DNA from: an uncultured Burkholderiales bacterium
Lineage (GTDB): Bacteria; Pseudomonadota; Gammaproteobacteria; Burkholderiales; Burkholderiaceae_C
NCBI GenBank assembly: GCA_903932865.1
Contig: CAIZHQ010000005.1
Coordinates: forward strand, 18,645-82,644
DNA: 64,000 nucleotides
Direction: 5' to 3'
Shown here: piece after piece, positions 40,762 to 50,793 of the stretch
Layout of the letters: each line of letters opens with the position of its first letter
Position numbering within the stretch: position 1 is the first letter of the stretch
Translations under genes and position numbers: made by a program
The notes under the pieces: model-generated
What the model was told of the DNA's origin: nothing
Database searches by the model: none
Seen by the model: the letters and a program-made list of their open reading frames with translations, nothing else

Positions 40762-42567
40762 TCAGATGGTGGTTTCCTCGGCGGGGTGACGCGCGGCGTT
40801 GGCGGCGGCTTTGAACGGCTCTTGCCCCACGCGGCGCAGGGTGTCGATGAAGGCTTCGGCCTTGTAGCCTTGGCTGATGCGCAGAGACTTGTAGGTGTCC
40901 AAAATCGCTTCGATCGCGTCGGGCACTTCGAAGGATGAAAAGGCGGGGCCGACCACTTTGCCAGGGGTGGTGGGGCCTGACAGCGCTTTGCCGTCTGAGC
41001 CACCCAGCGTGACCTGGTACCACTCCTTGCCGTCTTTGTCCACACCCAAAATGCCGATGTGGCCCGAGTGGTGGTGACCACATGAGTTGATGCAGCCGCT
41101 GATGTGAAAGTCGATGTGGCCTAGGTCGTTCAGCTCGTCCAGGTCCTGGTAGCGCTCGGTGATGGCGGCGGCCAATGGCAGCGAGCGTGCATTGGCCAGC
41201 GCGCAATAGTCTCCGCCGGGGCAGGCGATCATGTCGGTCAGCAAACCGATGTTGGGTTGGGCAAGGCCCAGGGCCTTGGCTTGCAGCCACAGGGCGTGCA
41301 GCTGGTCCAGCCTCACCCAAGGCAGCACCAGGTTTTGGGAGTGCGTCACGCGGGCTTCGCCAGCGGAATACTTTTCCACCAATGCGGCGGCGGCCTCCAG
41401 TTGGTTGGCAGTGGCGTCTCCGGGGGCCTGGCCCACACGCTTGAACGACAGGCTCACAGCGCGCAGTGCGGGGTTTTGATGCAGCTTGACGTTTTGCGCG
41501 ATCCAGCGGGCAAAGGCGGGTGTTTTGGCCGCTTCGATGCTGACATCGGCTTCGGCCTTGGCCGCCCACTCGGCGGTGGTTGCGGGCAAATTCAGGGCCG
41601 GGGGCGCAAAGCAGGCGGCCACGCGGTCGAACTCTGCTTGCGGGATGGTGTGCAGGCCGCCGTCTTTGACCAGAATATCCTGATACTCGGATTCGACTTC
41701 ATCAAAGTAGCGCTGGCCTTCGGCTTTCACCAAAATCTTGATGCGCGCTTTGTAGAGGTTGTCGCGGCGGCCCCAGCGGTTGTACACCCGGATCACGGCT
41801 TCAAGGTAATTCATGATCTGGTGCCAGGGCAGGAATTCGCGGATTTGCGTGCCCACCACCGGTGTGCGACCCATGCCGCCGCCCACCAGCACCTTGAAGC
41901 CGACTTCGCCGGTGGCATTCTTGACCATCTGCAGGCCCACGTCGTGCCAGCCAATGGCAGCGCGGTCTTCTTGAGCACCCGAGATGGCAATCTTGAACTT
42001 GCGGGGCAAAAAGGCGAATTCGGGGTGCAGCGTGCTCCACTGGCGGATCAACTCGGCATAAGGGCGGGGATCGACGACTTCGTCGACAGCCACACCGGCC
42101 AGCTCGTCGGTGGTGGTGTTGCGTATGCAGTTGCCGCTGGTCTGGATGCCGTGCAGATTCACGCTGGCCAACAGGTCCATCACGTCGGCCGATTTGGACA
42201 GGGGAATCCAGTTGAACTGCACGTTCTGGCGGGTGGTGAAGTGGCCGTAATTGGTGGTCAGCTTCGGAGCGGAGCCAGCGATTTTGTCTTGCGTGGCCTG
42301 GGCTTCGGCCAGCAGGGCGGGGTCGGGGGTGTCGTAGTCACGGGCAATTTGGGCCAGCACTTTGAGCTGGGGTGCCGAGATTTCGCCATAAGGCACAGCC
42401 ACGCGCAGCATCGGGGCGTAGCGCTGCACGTACCAGCCGTTTTGCAGGCGCAGGGGCTTGAACTCATCGGCGCTCAGTTGACCGGCTTGAAAGCGTTCGA
42501 GTTGATCGCGGTGCTGTGCGGCACGGGCACGCACGAACTGTTTGTCAAATTCGGTGTATTGGTACAT
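40762..42567 (-). CDS. cysI: Assimilatory sulfite reductase, siroheme hemoprotein CysI
   Basis: 601 residues. The siroheme/[4Fe-4S] ligands are Cys449 and Cys455 (CPGGDYC) and Cys492 and Cys496 (CINSC). The N-terminal half has the ferredoxin-like repeats with TTRQNVQFNWI. It reduces sulfite to sulfide with six electrons. Nitrite reduction cannot be ruled out from sequence, but cysH, D and N downstream settle the context. No flavoprotein subunit (CysJ) is present, so it probably takes electrons from ferredoxin or another reductase. Confidence 0.93.
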   Translation of the reverse strand: MYQYTEFDKQFVRARAAQHRDQLERFQAGQLSADEFKPLRLQNGWYVQRYAPMLRVAVPYGEISAPQLKVLAQIARDYDTPDPALLAEAQATQDKIAGSAPKLTTNYGHFTTRQNVQFNWIPLSKSADVMDLLASVNLHGIQTSGNCIRNTTTDELAGVAVDEVVDPRPYAELIRQWSTLHPEFAFLPRKFKIAISGAQEDRAAIGWHDVGLQMVKNATGEVGFKVLVGGGMGRTPVVGTQIREFLPWHQIMNYLEAVIRVYNRWGRRDNLYKARIKILVKAEGQRYFDEVESEYQDILVKDGGLHTIPQAEFDRVAACFAPPALNLPATTAEWAAKAEADVSIEAAKTPAFARWIAQNVKLHQNPALRAVSLSFKRVGQAPGDATANQLEAAAALVEKYSAGEARVTHSQNLVLPWVRLDQLHALWLQAKALGLAQPNIGLLTDMIACPGGDYCALANARSLPLAAAITERYQDLDELNDLGHIDFHISGCINSCGHHHSGHIGILGVDKDGKEWYQVTLGGSDGKALSGPTTPGKVVGPAFSSFEVPDAIEAILDTYKSLRISQGYKAEAFIDTLRRVGQEPFKAAANAARHPAEETTI

Positions 42568-42892
42568 GGTTCTTCAGGTCGCAAAAAACAGTTTTCAAAA
42601 TGCGGGGGCGCAAAAGCCGGTTCAACTTTGGGTTTGACGCGCATCGCAGGCTTTGCGGTGTGTCGCAAGCTAGGCTGTCGGGCCAGGGTTTGGGGTAGGC
42701 GTGACTGTAAGTGCGCTTTATGCCAAAACCAACGATTTATTTGTTAGGCATATATGCTGTTGGCTTATATGGGCGTGTTGTGACGCAAAGCTGCTTTGAG
42801 GGGCGTTCCAACGACACCCAACAAGGTCTTCTCCCATCCAGATGACGGCAAGCGCGGCTCAGGCGCCAGGCGTTCGGGTGTGCAGCTCAGGT
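42568..42892. other. Spacer between cysI and the DMT transporter, with cysI promoter region
   Basis: 325 nt without a credible gene. The part nearest cysI is GC-rich. Around 42720-42785 it is AT-rich, with GCATATATGC (42748-42757), a perfect 10-bp palindrome, and a nearby GGCTTATATG. This is the likely promoter of the cys operon and a possible LysR-type (CysB/Cbl) site, by position only. I see nothing else in it. Confidence 0.45.
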
Positions 42893-43780
42893 TCAGCGCT
42901 TGCCGAGGCCTAAGGCCCGAAATGGGTTGAAACCGGTCAGCAAGGCGGAGGCCACCAAAATGAGCACCACCCCGGGCAGCAGGCCCGCGGTCAGCGGCTC
43001 ACCCAAAAACACGGCGCCCCAGGTCACGCCGAAAAGGGGAATCAAAAAAGCCGAGGAAGTGGCCGCGCTGGCTGGGATTTCACGCATCAGGCGCATGCTG
43101 ATCCAGTAGGTGAAGCCAGAGGTGACCGCGCCCAAGACCAGCAAAGCCAACAGCGCGGGCAAGCCCACCGCCTGGCTCGGGGCGGTGGCCGCGGCTGCGG
43201 GCAGCAGCACCAGCGCGCTCGTCAGGTGCACCACCGCCGAGGCGGGCAGGGCGTGGTGGGCTAAAGTGGCGCGTTTCATGAAGATGGCCCCAAAGCCATA
43301 ACAGGCCGCGGCCACCATACAGGCCATGGCGGCCAGCACCACGTCTAGGCCTGGGTTCACCGGACCCAAACCCAGCAACAAGGTCACGCCCACAAGGCCA
43401 AGCACACAACCGACCCCTTTGCTGGGCGTGAAGCGTTCTTGGGCCAACATCACCCCAGCCAAGACGCCAAATATGGGGGAGGTGGCGTTGAGCACGGCAG
43501 AATACCCGGCCGGCAAGACCAGTCCGGCCCAGTTGTACAAAACAAAGGGCACCACCAGCGTCAGGATGCCCAGACCGCTGAGTGAGCGCCAGTGCGCGCG
43601 GGCGGGCCAGGTCTGGCGCGTCCAACGCATGATCGCGCTGAGTACCAGCGCCGCCAGGGCGCAACGCAGGCAAGCCATGGCCACAGGGCCAAAGGCCGGG
43701 GCGGCCACGCGTATGAGCGCAAACGAGCCGCCCCAAACGGCCGACAAAAGAACAAGCTGGGTGAATTGGTGTCCGTTCAT
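42893..43780 (-). CDS. DMT superfamily (EamA) transporter
   Basis: 295 residues, about ten membrane segments. It has LVLLSAVWGGSFALIRVAAPAFGP at the start, PLFGVTWGAVFLGEPLTAGLLPG in the second EamA repeat, and a short basic tail. It is a probable metabolite exporter; the substrate is unknown. It shares the strand of cysI but is upstream of that operon's promoter. It is divergent from the substrate-binding protein gene. Confidence 0.88.
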   Translation of the reverse strand: MNGHQFTQLVLLSAVWGGSFALIRVAAPAFGPVAMACLRCALAALVLSAIMRWTRQTWPARAHWRSLSGLGILTLVVPFVLYNWAGLVLPAGYSAVLNATSPIFGVLAGVMLAQERFTPSKGVGCVLGLVGVTLLLGLGPVNPGLDVVLAAMACMVAAACYGFGAIFMKRATLAHHALPASAVVHLTSALVLLPAAAATAPSQAVGLPALLALLVLGAVTSGFTYWISMRLMREIPASAATSSAFLIPLFGVTWGAVFLGEPLTAGLLPGVVLILVASALLTGFNPFRALGLGKR

Positions 43781-43921
43781 GACGTGGCCATTATCTGCCG
43801 GGGCTGTGTTGGGCTTGGGCTTTTTGGGGGGCGCGCACCAAGGTTGTTGAATGTCTCGAAGGCGACAAACAGAGGGTCGGCTGTTAAAGTCTTGTCATTG
43901 CACTGTTGAACCTAGGATCCA

Positions 43922-45121
43922 ATGATGAAACGCCTGATTGCCTCTGGCTTGCTCAGCGCAGCCGCTGCCACTGTTTTGGCACAGACCCCGATCAAGATCG
44001 GTGAGATCAACAGTTATTCAGCCATCCCGCAGTTCACCCAGCCTTACAGGCAAGGCTGGCAGCTGGCCGTTGAAGAGATCAACGCCAAAGGGGGCTTGCT
44101 GGGACGCAAGGTCGAGGTGATTGCGCGCGACGATGCGGGCAAGCCCGACGAGGCCTTGCGCCACGCGATCGAGCTCAGCTCCAAAGAAAAAGTGGACATC
44201 CTGGCCGGGGGGTTTTTGTCCAACGTGGGCTTGGCGCTGGCCGACCACGCCGCCAAGAACAAGCGCCTGTTCATCGCCAGTGAACCCTTGACCGATGCCA
44301 TTGTGTGGGAAAAGGGTAACCGCTACACCTTCCGTCTGCGCGCCAGCACCTACATGCAAGCGTCCATGCTGGTGGACGAAGCGGCCAAGATGCCCGCCAA
44401 GCGCTGGGCCACGATCGCGCCCAACTACGAATACGGCCAAAGCGCAGTGGCCAACTTCAAGGAGTTGCTCAAGGCCAAGCGCCCGGATGTGGAGTTTGTG
44501 AGTGAGCAGTGGCCCGCCCAAGGCAAGATCGATGCGGGCAGTACGCTCACGGCCACCATGGCGGCCAAGCCTGAGGCGATCTTCAACGTGACCTTTGGCG
44601 CCGACCTGGCCCGCCTGGTGCGCGAGGGCAACCAGCGCAACGTGTTCCCCAAAACGCCGGTGGTGTCCATGTTGTCGGGTGAGCCCGAGTACCTGGAAGT
44701 GCTGAAAGACGAAACGCCCAAGGACTGGATCGTGACCGGCTACCCCTGGGACCAAATCGATACGCCCGAGCACGCCAGCTTCGCGGCCAGCTATTACAAA
44801 AAGTTCAATGAAAACCCCAAGCTCGGATCAGTGGTGGGATACGCCACCATGCAGTCGATTTTTGCGGGCATCAAAAAAGCGGGCAGCGTGGACAACGAAA
44901 AACTGGTGGTCGCCATGCGTGGCCTGAAGTTCAGCACGCCCTTTGGCCCGGCCGAGTACCGCGCCATTGACCAGCAATCCACCATGGGTGCGTATGTGGG
45001 CAAGCTCGATCTGCGCGGCGGCAAGGGCACCATGGTGCAGTGGCGCTATGCCGACGGCAAAAACCATTTGCCCAGCGACGCCTATGTCAAAGCGCGTCGT
45101 CCGGCCGACGCCATGAAGTGA
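43922..45121 (+). CDS. ABC transporter substrate-binding protein, branched-chain amino acid type
   Basis: 399 residues. A signal peptide ends after VLAQ (about residue 20), then TPIKIGEINSYS. Peripla_BP_6 features are GWQLAVEEINAKGGLLGRKVEVIARDDAG and AGGFLSNVGLALADHA. It binds a small amino acid-like or amide ligand in the periplasm. No permease or ATPase genes are adjacent, so it is an orphan receptor or pairs with genes elsewhere. Confidence 0.9.
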   Translation: MMKRLIASGLLSAAAATVLAQTPIKIGEINSYSAIPQFTQPYRQGWQLAVEEINAKGGLLGRKVEVIARDDAGKPDEALRHAIELSSKEKVDILAGGFLSNVGLALADHAAKNKRLFIASEPLTDAIVWEKGNRYTFRLRASTYMQASMLVDEAAKMPAKRWATIAPNYEYGQSAVANFKELLKAKRPDVEFVSEQWPAQGKIDAGSTLTATMAAKPEAIFNVTFGADLARLVREGNQRNVFPKTPVVSMLSGEPEYLEVLKDETPKDWIVTGYPWDQIDTPEHASFAASYYKKFNENPKLGSVVGYATMQSIFAGIKKAGSVDNEKLVVAMRGLKFSTPFGPAEYRAIDQQSTMGAYVGKLDLRGGKGTMVQWRYADGKNHLPSDAYVKARRPADAMK

Positions 45122-45132
45122 GGCGGCCAGGC

Positions 45133-45152
45133 CTGAGGGTCTCGGTTTTTTT
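45133..45152 (+). terminator. Weak terminator candidate after the substrate-binding gene
   Basis: CCTGAG, a short loop, CTCGG, then TTTTTTT. The stem is only five or six pairs with a bulge. The T-run and its position 12 nt past the stop are what support it. Confidence 0.35.
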
Positions 45153-46315
45153 CAAGAGCCTGACGGGGCAGTCCTCACACTGTCCGCCAAGACGTCGGAG
45201 ACCCTGCGCACCTGAATCTGGGGCGACAGGTTTTCCCTGACCTTGTAGTTTTGCGCCCGTTCTTGTGATCGGAAGGGTCCAGTGATCACCACAAACCGGC
45301 CACCCGGGTAGGCGTTCTTGCGCATGAGCACGCGCGCATTGGCCAGTTCATCCCGCGTTCGGATCAGGCTTTGGGCCTGCGCGGCGGTTTGAGACGCGCC
45401 ATGCTCCAGGACAAAAAATTCTGGCGATTGCAGGGCCAACCACTGCACGCCCCGCAGGGCGATTTCTGGCACGTCATGACGAGTGTCTGCGGCAGCAGGC
45501 GCTTGTGGCAGGGCCGCGGGTTCTGCCGGAACGGCGGACGCCACAAGGTCTTTGGCTTGGCTTGGCGGTGTATCAAGCGAAGGCGCCGAAGCCGCAGACC
45601 GCTTGTTCGCCTGGGAGGGGACGGCGTTGGGGTCCGACAAGTGGAGCGCCGCGCCCCATGCGCCCAAGCCCAACAGGGCCGCCAAGCTTAGCCCGGCCAG
45701 ACGCTTGGACGGCTGTTTGGATTCGGGGCTGGAGGCCGATTCGGTCGCGAGGGGGATAGATGCCTGGGCGAGGGGCTCAGCCATCCACTGAGGGTTGGGT
45801 TCGGAGGGGTTCATGCCCGCGATGGCCGCTTTGTTGTGTCCATCTGAAGCATCAAGGCCAAGCAGAACCCAGCGCCAACGCAGGCCGGGCAGGTGCCGCG
45901 TGAGATCTTGCAAAAGCTGAACATCCGAAGCGGACAGCTGTTCGGCGTGGGTGACGATGAAAATTTGCCTGGGCAAGGATGTTGGCGATGGCCTTTGCAT
46001 CGCCTTTGTCAGCCCCAGCTGGGCAATGCCTTGGTTGATGAGGCTGAGCAAAACCAGGCGTTGTTGACCTGTGAAGTGTTCTACCGCAACAGCAGGGGCT
46101 CCTGCGCGCCACAAGGTTTGCAGGGCGTGCGCTGCACGCAACATGGCCTCGCTGTCCTGACGCCAAATGATCAGGTTTTGATCATCCTTTAAAACGACCT
46201 GACCCAGATCTTCCAATCCAGATTCTGGTTCTTTCGGTGGGGAGGGGGCTGGCGGGTTGGGGTGAGACGGACCAAGGAGCATTGAAAACTGAAGGTTGCG
46301 ATATGTAGGACTCAT
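45152..46315 (-). CDS. SPOR domain protein, DamX-like
   Basis: 387 residues from ATG 46315; the longer reading adds a tail with no RBS. The N-terminal 200 residues look like a degenerate AAA/ExeA-type region (LPRQIFIVTHAEQLSASDVQLLQDLTRHL) with no intact Walker A. One membrane segment follows (LAGLSLAALLGLGAWGAAL). The C-terminus is a SPOR domain (FFVLEHGASQTAAQAQSLI, PGGRFVVITGPFRSQERA). SPOR domains bind denuded peptidoglycan at the septum, so a role in division is likely, like DamX. Confidence 0.8.
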   Translation of the reverse strand: MSPTYRNLQFSMLLGPSHPNPPAPSPPKEPESGLEDLGQVVLKDDQNLIIWRQDSEAMLRAAHALQTLWRAGAPAVAVEHFTGQQRLVLLSLINQGIAQLGLTKAMQRPSPTSLPRQIFIVTHAEQLSASDVQLLQDLTRHLPGLRWRWVLLGLDASDGHNKAAIAGMNPSEPNPQWMAEPLAQASIPLATESASSPESKQPSKRLAGLSLAALLGLGAWGAALHLSDPNAVPSQANKRSAASAPSLDTPPSQAKDLVASAVPAEPAALPQAPAAADTRHDVPEIALRGVQWLALQSPEFFVLEHGASQTAAQAQSLIRTRDELANARVLMRKNAYPGGRFVVITGPFRSQERAQNYKVRENLSPQIQVRRVSDVLADSVRTAPSGS

Positions 46316-46401
46316 TAAACACCCAGCAAGCCCACAGCTTTGTCGCCAAAGGGGTGGGCTTGTCAGCCAAGACCTCGCACATTGAGCGCCAGGGCGCAGG
46401 T

Positions 46402-48024
46402 TCAGCTGGGCAGGCGGGCAGTGCCAGCGGGCACGCCCCAATGCCCCGCCTGGCTGGTATGCCAGAACTCGGCAAAGGGGCTGGGCAGCGTGTGCGGCTC
46501 AGACGGCTCATGCAAGAGTTGATCGGGTGCCAGCGTGTCAATGCTGGCGGCCAGGGTTCGGGCCTGTCCCTCGGCATTGCGCCCCATAAGGTGATGGGCC
46601 GTGATGTCGCCTGGTTTTTGCAGGCCTGCAGCGCCTACCAAATCGGCCAGCGCATGCAAGGTGTTGGCATGGTAGTAATACACCCGTTCGGCCTTGTCGG
46701 TCACCACGATGGCGCGTTGGCGCACCGGGTCTTGCGTGGCCACACCCGTGGGGCAGTGGTCGGTGTGGCAGCTGCGTGATTGAATGCAGCCCAGGGCAAA
46801 CATGAAACCCCGTGCAGAATTGCACCAATCGGCTCCCAACGCTAGGCAACGCGCGATGTCAAAGGCCGAAATCACTTTGCCCGACGCCCCCACCCGGATC
46901 CGATCGCGCAGCCCCACGCCCACCAAACTGTTGTGCACCAGGCGCAGCCCATCGCGCAGGGGCATGCCCACATGGTCCGCAAACTCAATGGGCGCTGCGC
47001 CCGTGCCGCCTTCGGCGCCATCGACCACGATGAAGTCCGGTGTTTGGCCGGTTTCCACCATGGCTTTGACCACCGAAAACCACTCGGCCGGATGACCCAC
47101 GCAGAGCTTGATGCCCACCGGCTTGCCGCCCGAGAGCTCACGCAGTTGCGCGATGAAAGCCATCATCTCCCTTGGCGTGTTGAAGGCCGAATGCCGGGCC
47201 GGGGACACGCAGTCCTGGCGCATGGGCACGCCGCGCGCTTCGGCAATCTCTGCGCTGACTTTGGCTTTGGGCAAAACGCCGCCATGGCCGGGCTTGGCCC
47301 CTTGTGAGAGTTTCAGCTCGATCATCTTGACCTGGGGCGAGCGAGCTTGCTCGGCAAAGCGCACCGGGTCAAACCGGCCCTCTGGCGTGCGGCAACCAAA
47401 ATAACCCGAGGCAATCTGCCAAATCAGATCGCCCCCGGGTTCGCGGTGGTGCTGGGAGATGCTGCCCTCGCCGGTGTCGTGCGCGAATTGCCCCATGGCC
47501 GCGCCCTTGTTCAGGGCCTTGACGGCATTGGGCGACAAGGCCCCAAAGCTCATTCCGGAAATGTTGAGCAAGGACAACGCGTAAGGCTGCTGGCATTGGT
47601 GTGCGCCCACCGTGACCCTGAAGCCGGCCGGGTCCAGGTGAGTCGGTTGCATCGAATGTGTGATCCACTCGGTTTGTGCGTTGTACATGTCCTTGATGCT
47701 GCCAAAGCCGCGTTTGTCGTTTTGCACCTTGGAGCGGGCATAGACCATGGCGCGTTGGCTTCGTGAAAAGGGCAGTTTTTCCTCGTCGTTTTCCAGAAAA
47801 TACTGCCGGATTTCTGGGCGGATGTACTCCAGACCGTATCGTATGCGACCCGTGAGCGGGTAGTTGCGTCGCACCGCCTGTCGGATTTGGGCGTAATCGA
47901 TGCAGCCCAGCACAAAAAGCAGTCCAAAACCGCCGCTGACCCAGATCGAATAGGGCAGTGCCACCAGCGCGGCGGGGGCCGTTACCAGCCAAGGCAAATA
48001 CCTAGAAAAAGACGGTTGGGCCAT
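46402..48024 (-). CDS. FMN-binding glutamate synthase family protein
   Basis: 540 residues. Two hydrophobic segments near the N-terminus (YLPWLVTAPAALVALPYSIW, GGFGLLFVLGCI) suggest membrane attachment. The rest is GltB-type: ISGMSFGALSPNAVKALNKGA, IELKLSQGAKPGHGG, FIVVDGAEGGTGAAP for FMN, and CIQSRSCHTDHC for a [3Fe-4S] cluster. It lacks the amidotransferase domain of true glutamate synthase, so its reaction is uncertain. It is 86 nt upstream of the SPOR gene on the same strand. Confidence 0.9.
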   Translation of the reverse strand: MAQPSFSRYLPWLVTAPAALVALPYSIWVSGGFGLLFVLGCIDYAQIRQAVRRNYPLTGRIRYGLEYIRPEIRQYFLENDEEKLPFSRSQRAMVYARSKVQNDKRGFGSIKDMYNAQTEWITHSMQPTHLDPAGFRVTVGAHQCQQPYALSLLNISGMSFGALSPNAVKALNKGAAMGQFAHDTGEGSISQHHREPGGDLIWQIASGYFGCRTPEGRFDPVRFAEQARSPQVKMIELKLSQGAKPGHGGVLPKAKVSAEIAEARGVPMRQDCVSPARHSAFNTPREMMAFIAQLRELSGGKPVGIKLCVGHPAEWFSVVKAMVETGQTPDFIVVDGAEGGTGAAPIEFADHVGMPLRDGLRLVHNSLVGVGLRDRIRVGASGKVISAFDIARCLALGADWCNSARGFMFALGCIQSRSCHTDHCPTGVATQDPVRQRAIVVTDKAERVYYYHANTLHALADLVGAAGLQKPGDITAHHLMGRNAEGQARTLAASIDTLAPDQLLHEPSEPHTLPSPFAEFWHTSQAGHWGVPAGTARLPS

Positions 48025-48255
48025 GGAAGCTCCTGAAAATTTAGCCGCTGGCCAGACTTGTCGAAGCCTGAGGACGTGGCGATGAACACTGATATTGAAT
48101 GATGTGGCTGACTTTGTACAGGATGTTGCTACAAATGATAATTTGAAAGTTGAATTTCAACCAAATTGAGAAATGCGTGGCATTCGACTTGGTGAGGTCA
48201 GTGCGACGGCCAAGGACGGTCAAATGCACGCTGCAGTGGCTTGAAATCCAGCCCT

Positions 48256-49419
48256 TCAAACGGACGCAAAGCGCTCGGCCGCCAAATGTTTGGCCAAAGC
48301 CTCGGGCAAGGGCAGGGCTTCCTGGTTTATCCAGGCGGCGGTCAGTTCGCCGCACAGCACGGCCAGACTGATGCCGCGTGCGCCCATCCCCGTGCTCAGG
48401 CACAGACCGGGCAGACGCAGCGGGTCGATGGGGCCGACCGCTGGCAAGCGGTTGGGCAAGGTGCAGCGCAATCCAGCCCAGCCGAGGACGCGGTCCGGCC
48501 CGAATTGGGTGGCCATGGCCTCGCCCAAGGCCGGCAAGAGCGTGGCCAAGCGCAGGCGGTTGGCGAGGTGGTCCTCAGCCCGCACGGGCGACAGCGAGCA
48601 GTCGCGCTCAAAAGTGGCGCCGATGAACCAGCCGGGTGGCCCCTCGGTCGTGGGCACGCCGCTGATGAAGCTGCCGTGGCCGTTGACCGGAAAAGGTGGC
48701 AGCCGCTGGCGCTGGGCGTCGGTCAAGTCGGCCATGTGGCCAAAGCTGACTTGCCCGCGCAGAGGATTCAAAGGCACCGCGAAGCCAGGCAAAGGCTGCA
48801 GCAAGGCCAAGCTGTCAAAAGCGCTCGCCACCACCAGCCAGGGCGCTTGGGCCAAGGTGTGCCCCTGCGCGTTCAGCACGGCCCAAGTTTGGTCGCGCCG
48901 TTCGATGGTGTGCACGGCTTGCGACCACCGCAGCTTCACACCCGGTGTTTGCAGTTGCGCGGCCACCAGTTGCCGGGGACGGACCCAGCCAGCCTGCGCG
49001 TGCCAGAGTGCGGGCGTATCGGGCGGCAAACCCGCGGCGGCAATTTGCGCTGCGCTGGCCGGGGCGCTGTGGTGATCGGAGGTGTCCGAGGGCAGGCGGC
49101 GTTTGCTCGCCAGGTTGTGTTCCAGAACGCCTGTCAGCCCCCAATCGGTGCCGCCGTGCAAAAGTGCCTGTGCGCGTTGCAGCGTGGCCTGCACCCCCGC
49201 ACGCGTGATGCGCGAGAGAACGTTGTCGTCAGGTGAAACGTGGGGGGCGGCCAAACCCGCAGGCAAGCCCGACGCGCCAGCCCCGACGCCTGGTGCCTGG
49301 TCCAGCACCGTGACCGACCAGCCGCGCACAGCCAAGCTGTAGGCCACGGCAGAACCGGACAAGCCCGCGCCGATGACCAGCGCTTGGCGCGTCTCGCAAG
49401 CGGAGCTCAAGGGTTCCAA
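48256..49419 (-). CDS. FAD-dependent oxidoreductase, MnmC C-terminal-like
   Basis: 387 residues. The FAD motif is VIGAGLSGSAVAYSLAVRGW. GAGASGLPAGLAAPHVSPDDN and the C-terminal LPAVGPIDPLRLPGLCLSTGMGARGI match the oxidase half of MnmC, which acts on the wobble uridine of several tRNAs. The N-terminal methyltransferase domain of full MnmC is missing. It is either a stand-alone MnmC oxidase or a related DAO-family enzyme. Confidence 0.85.
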   Translation of the reverse strand: MEPLSSACETRQALVIGAGLSGSAVAYSLAVRGWSVTVLDQAPGVGAGASGLPAGLAAPHVSPDDNVLSRITRAGVQATLQRAQALLHGGTDWGLTGVLEHNLASKRRLPSDTSDHHSAPASAAQIAAAGLPPDTPALWHAQAGWVRPRQLVAAQLQTPGVKLRWSQAVHTIERRDQTWAVLNAQGHTLAQAPWLVVASAFDSLALLQPLPGFAVPLNPLRGQVSFGHMADLTDAQRQRLPPFPVNGHGSFISGVPTTEGPPGWFIGATFERDCSLSPVRAEDHLANRLRLATLLPALGEAMATQFGPDRVLGWAGLRCTLPNRLPAVGPIDPLRLPGLCLSTGMGARGISLAVLCGELTAAWINQEALPLPEALAKHLAAERFASV

Positions 49420-49445
49420 TATGGAGAGTCAGGCGCCGCTGGGCA

Positions 49446-49721
49446 TCAACTGGCGGCAGGTGGCACATAGCCCTGAGCAGCATCTGCACCATCGCCAAAG
49501 AAATGGTTTTCCATTTGACGCGCCAGGTATTGTCGAGCGCGCAAATCGGCCAGGTTCAGGCGGTTTTCATTGACCAGCATGGTCTGGTGCTTGAGCCAGT
49601 CGGCCCATGCCTGCTTGCTCACGCCTTCCCAGATGCGCTTGCCCAGCTCACCGGGGTAGGGCGGAAAATCCAGACCCTCTGCTTCTTTGCCGAGTTTGAT
49701 GCATTGAACGTTGCGTGCCAT
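49446..49721 (-). CDS. yggX: Iron-sulfur cluster protection protein YggX
   Basis: 91 residues. The family is clear: [50 protein letters not shown], and [14 protein letters not shown]. YggX protects Fe-S enzymes from oxidative damage. It is 26 nt upstream of the FAD gene and divergent from fpr, across 213 nt. Confidence 0.96.
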   Translation of the reverse strand: MARNVQCIKLGKEAEGLDFPPYPGELGKRIWEGVSKQAWADWLKHQTMLVNENRLNLADLRARQYLARQMENHFFGDGADAAQGYVPPAAS

Positions 49722-49934
49722 GGTGATTGTCAGCCTTGAAGTATCTTAAGAAGCGCTGGTGATACGGATATAGAATTTCTGTATTTCCAGTTGGAAGCGG
49801 TTCACACGAGAATACGGGTTGTTGGTGCAACAGCACCGTGTTTTTTGTGGACTTGCAGGCCGTAACTGTAGCAAGCTTTCTGCATCCTCCATTGGCATTG
49901 GGTCTCTCGCCCGGCCAAAACCCAGACACATCAA

Positions 49935-50711
49935 ATGAGTGCATTTCTAGAAGAACGCGTTTTGAGCGTTCACCACTGGACCGACCGCCTGTTCAGCTTC
50001 ACCACCACCCGCGACCAAGCCCTGCGCTTTTCAAATGGGCACTTCACCATGATCGGCCTTCGTGGCGACAACGGCAAACCGCTGTTAAGGGCTTATTCCA
50101 TTGCCAGTGCCAACTACGAAGAGCATTTGGAGTTTTTGAGCATCAAGGTGCCCGATGGCCCGCTGACCTCCAGGTTGCAGCACATCCAGGTGGGCGACAC
50201 CATCGTGGTCGGCCGCAAGCCCACGGGCACTTTGCTCATCGATTATTTGCTGCCCGGCAAGAACCTGTACCTCATGGGCACTGGCACCGGTCTGGCACCG
50301 TTCATGAGCATCATCCGCGACCCCGAAACCTATGAACGCTTCGAAAAGGTCATCTTGGTGCACGGGGTGCGTCAGGTCAATGAACTGGCCTACCACGACT
50401 ACATCATGAAAGAGTTGCCTGCCCATGAGTTTCTGGGCGAGATGGTGAGTCAGCAATTGCTGTACTACCCTACGGTGACCCGCGAGCCCTACCAAAACCA
50501 GGGCCGTGTGACCGACCTCATGGAAAACGGCAAGCTGTTTGCCGACTTGGGCCTGCCCAAACTCAACCCGGTCAGCGACCGCGTCATGATCTGCGGCAGC
50601 CCCGCCATGCTCAAAGACCTCAAGCGCATCTGCGAAGACAGTGGTCTGTCCGAAGGCAATACCAGCACGCCCGGGGCGTTCGTGATCGAGCGGGCTTTTG
50701 CAGATGCCTGA
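49935..50711 (+). CDS. fpr: Ferredoxin/flavodoxin-NADP+ reductase Fpr
   Basis: 258 residues, normal for the bacterial subclass. The FAD-binding motif is RAYSIAS (52-58), then FLSIKVPDGPLTSRLQ. The NADP-binding segment is LYLMGTGTGLAPFMSI, and the CGSPAMLKD motif is near the end. It supplies or withdraws electrons from ferredoxin. It is the second FNR type in the window, besides the TrxR-like one at 35507-36544. It is divergent from yggX, another redox-stress gene. Confidence 0.95.
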   Translation: MSAFLEERVLSVHHWTDRLFSFTTTRDQALRFSNGHFTMIGLRGDNGKPLLRAYSIASANYEEHLEFLSIKVPDGPLTSRLQHIQVGDTIVVGRKPTGTLLIDYLLPGKNLYLMGTGTGLAPFMSIIRDPETYERFEKVILVHGVRQVNELAYHDYIMKELPAHEFLGEMVSQQLLYYPTVTREPYQNQGRVTDLMENGKLFADLGLPKLNPVSDRVMICGSPAMLKDLKRICEDSGLSEGNTSTPGAFVIERAFADA

Positions 50712-50793
50712 TTCTCGCAGGGATGAGTGAAGCACCGCACCGACTCCGGTGCAGACAGGAGCGCATAATGCGCCCTGCTTTTGAAAAGACGCC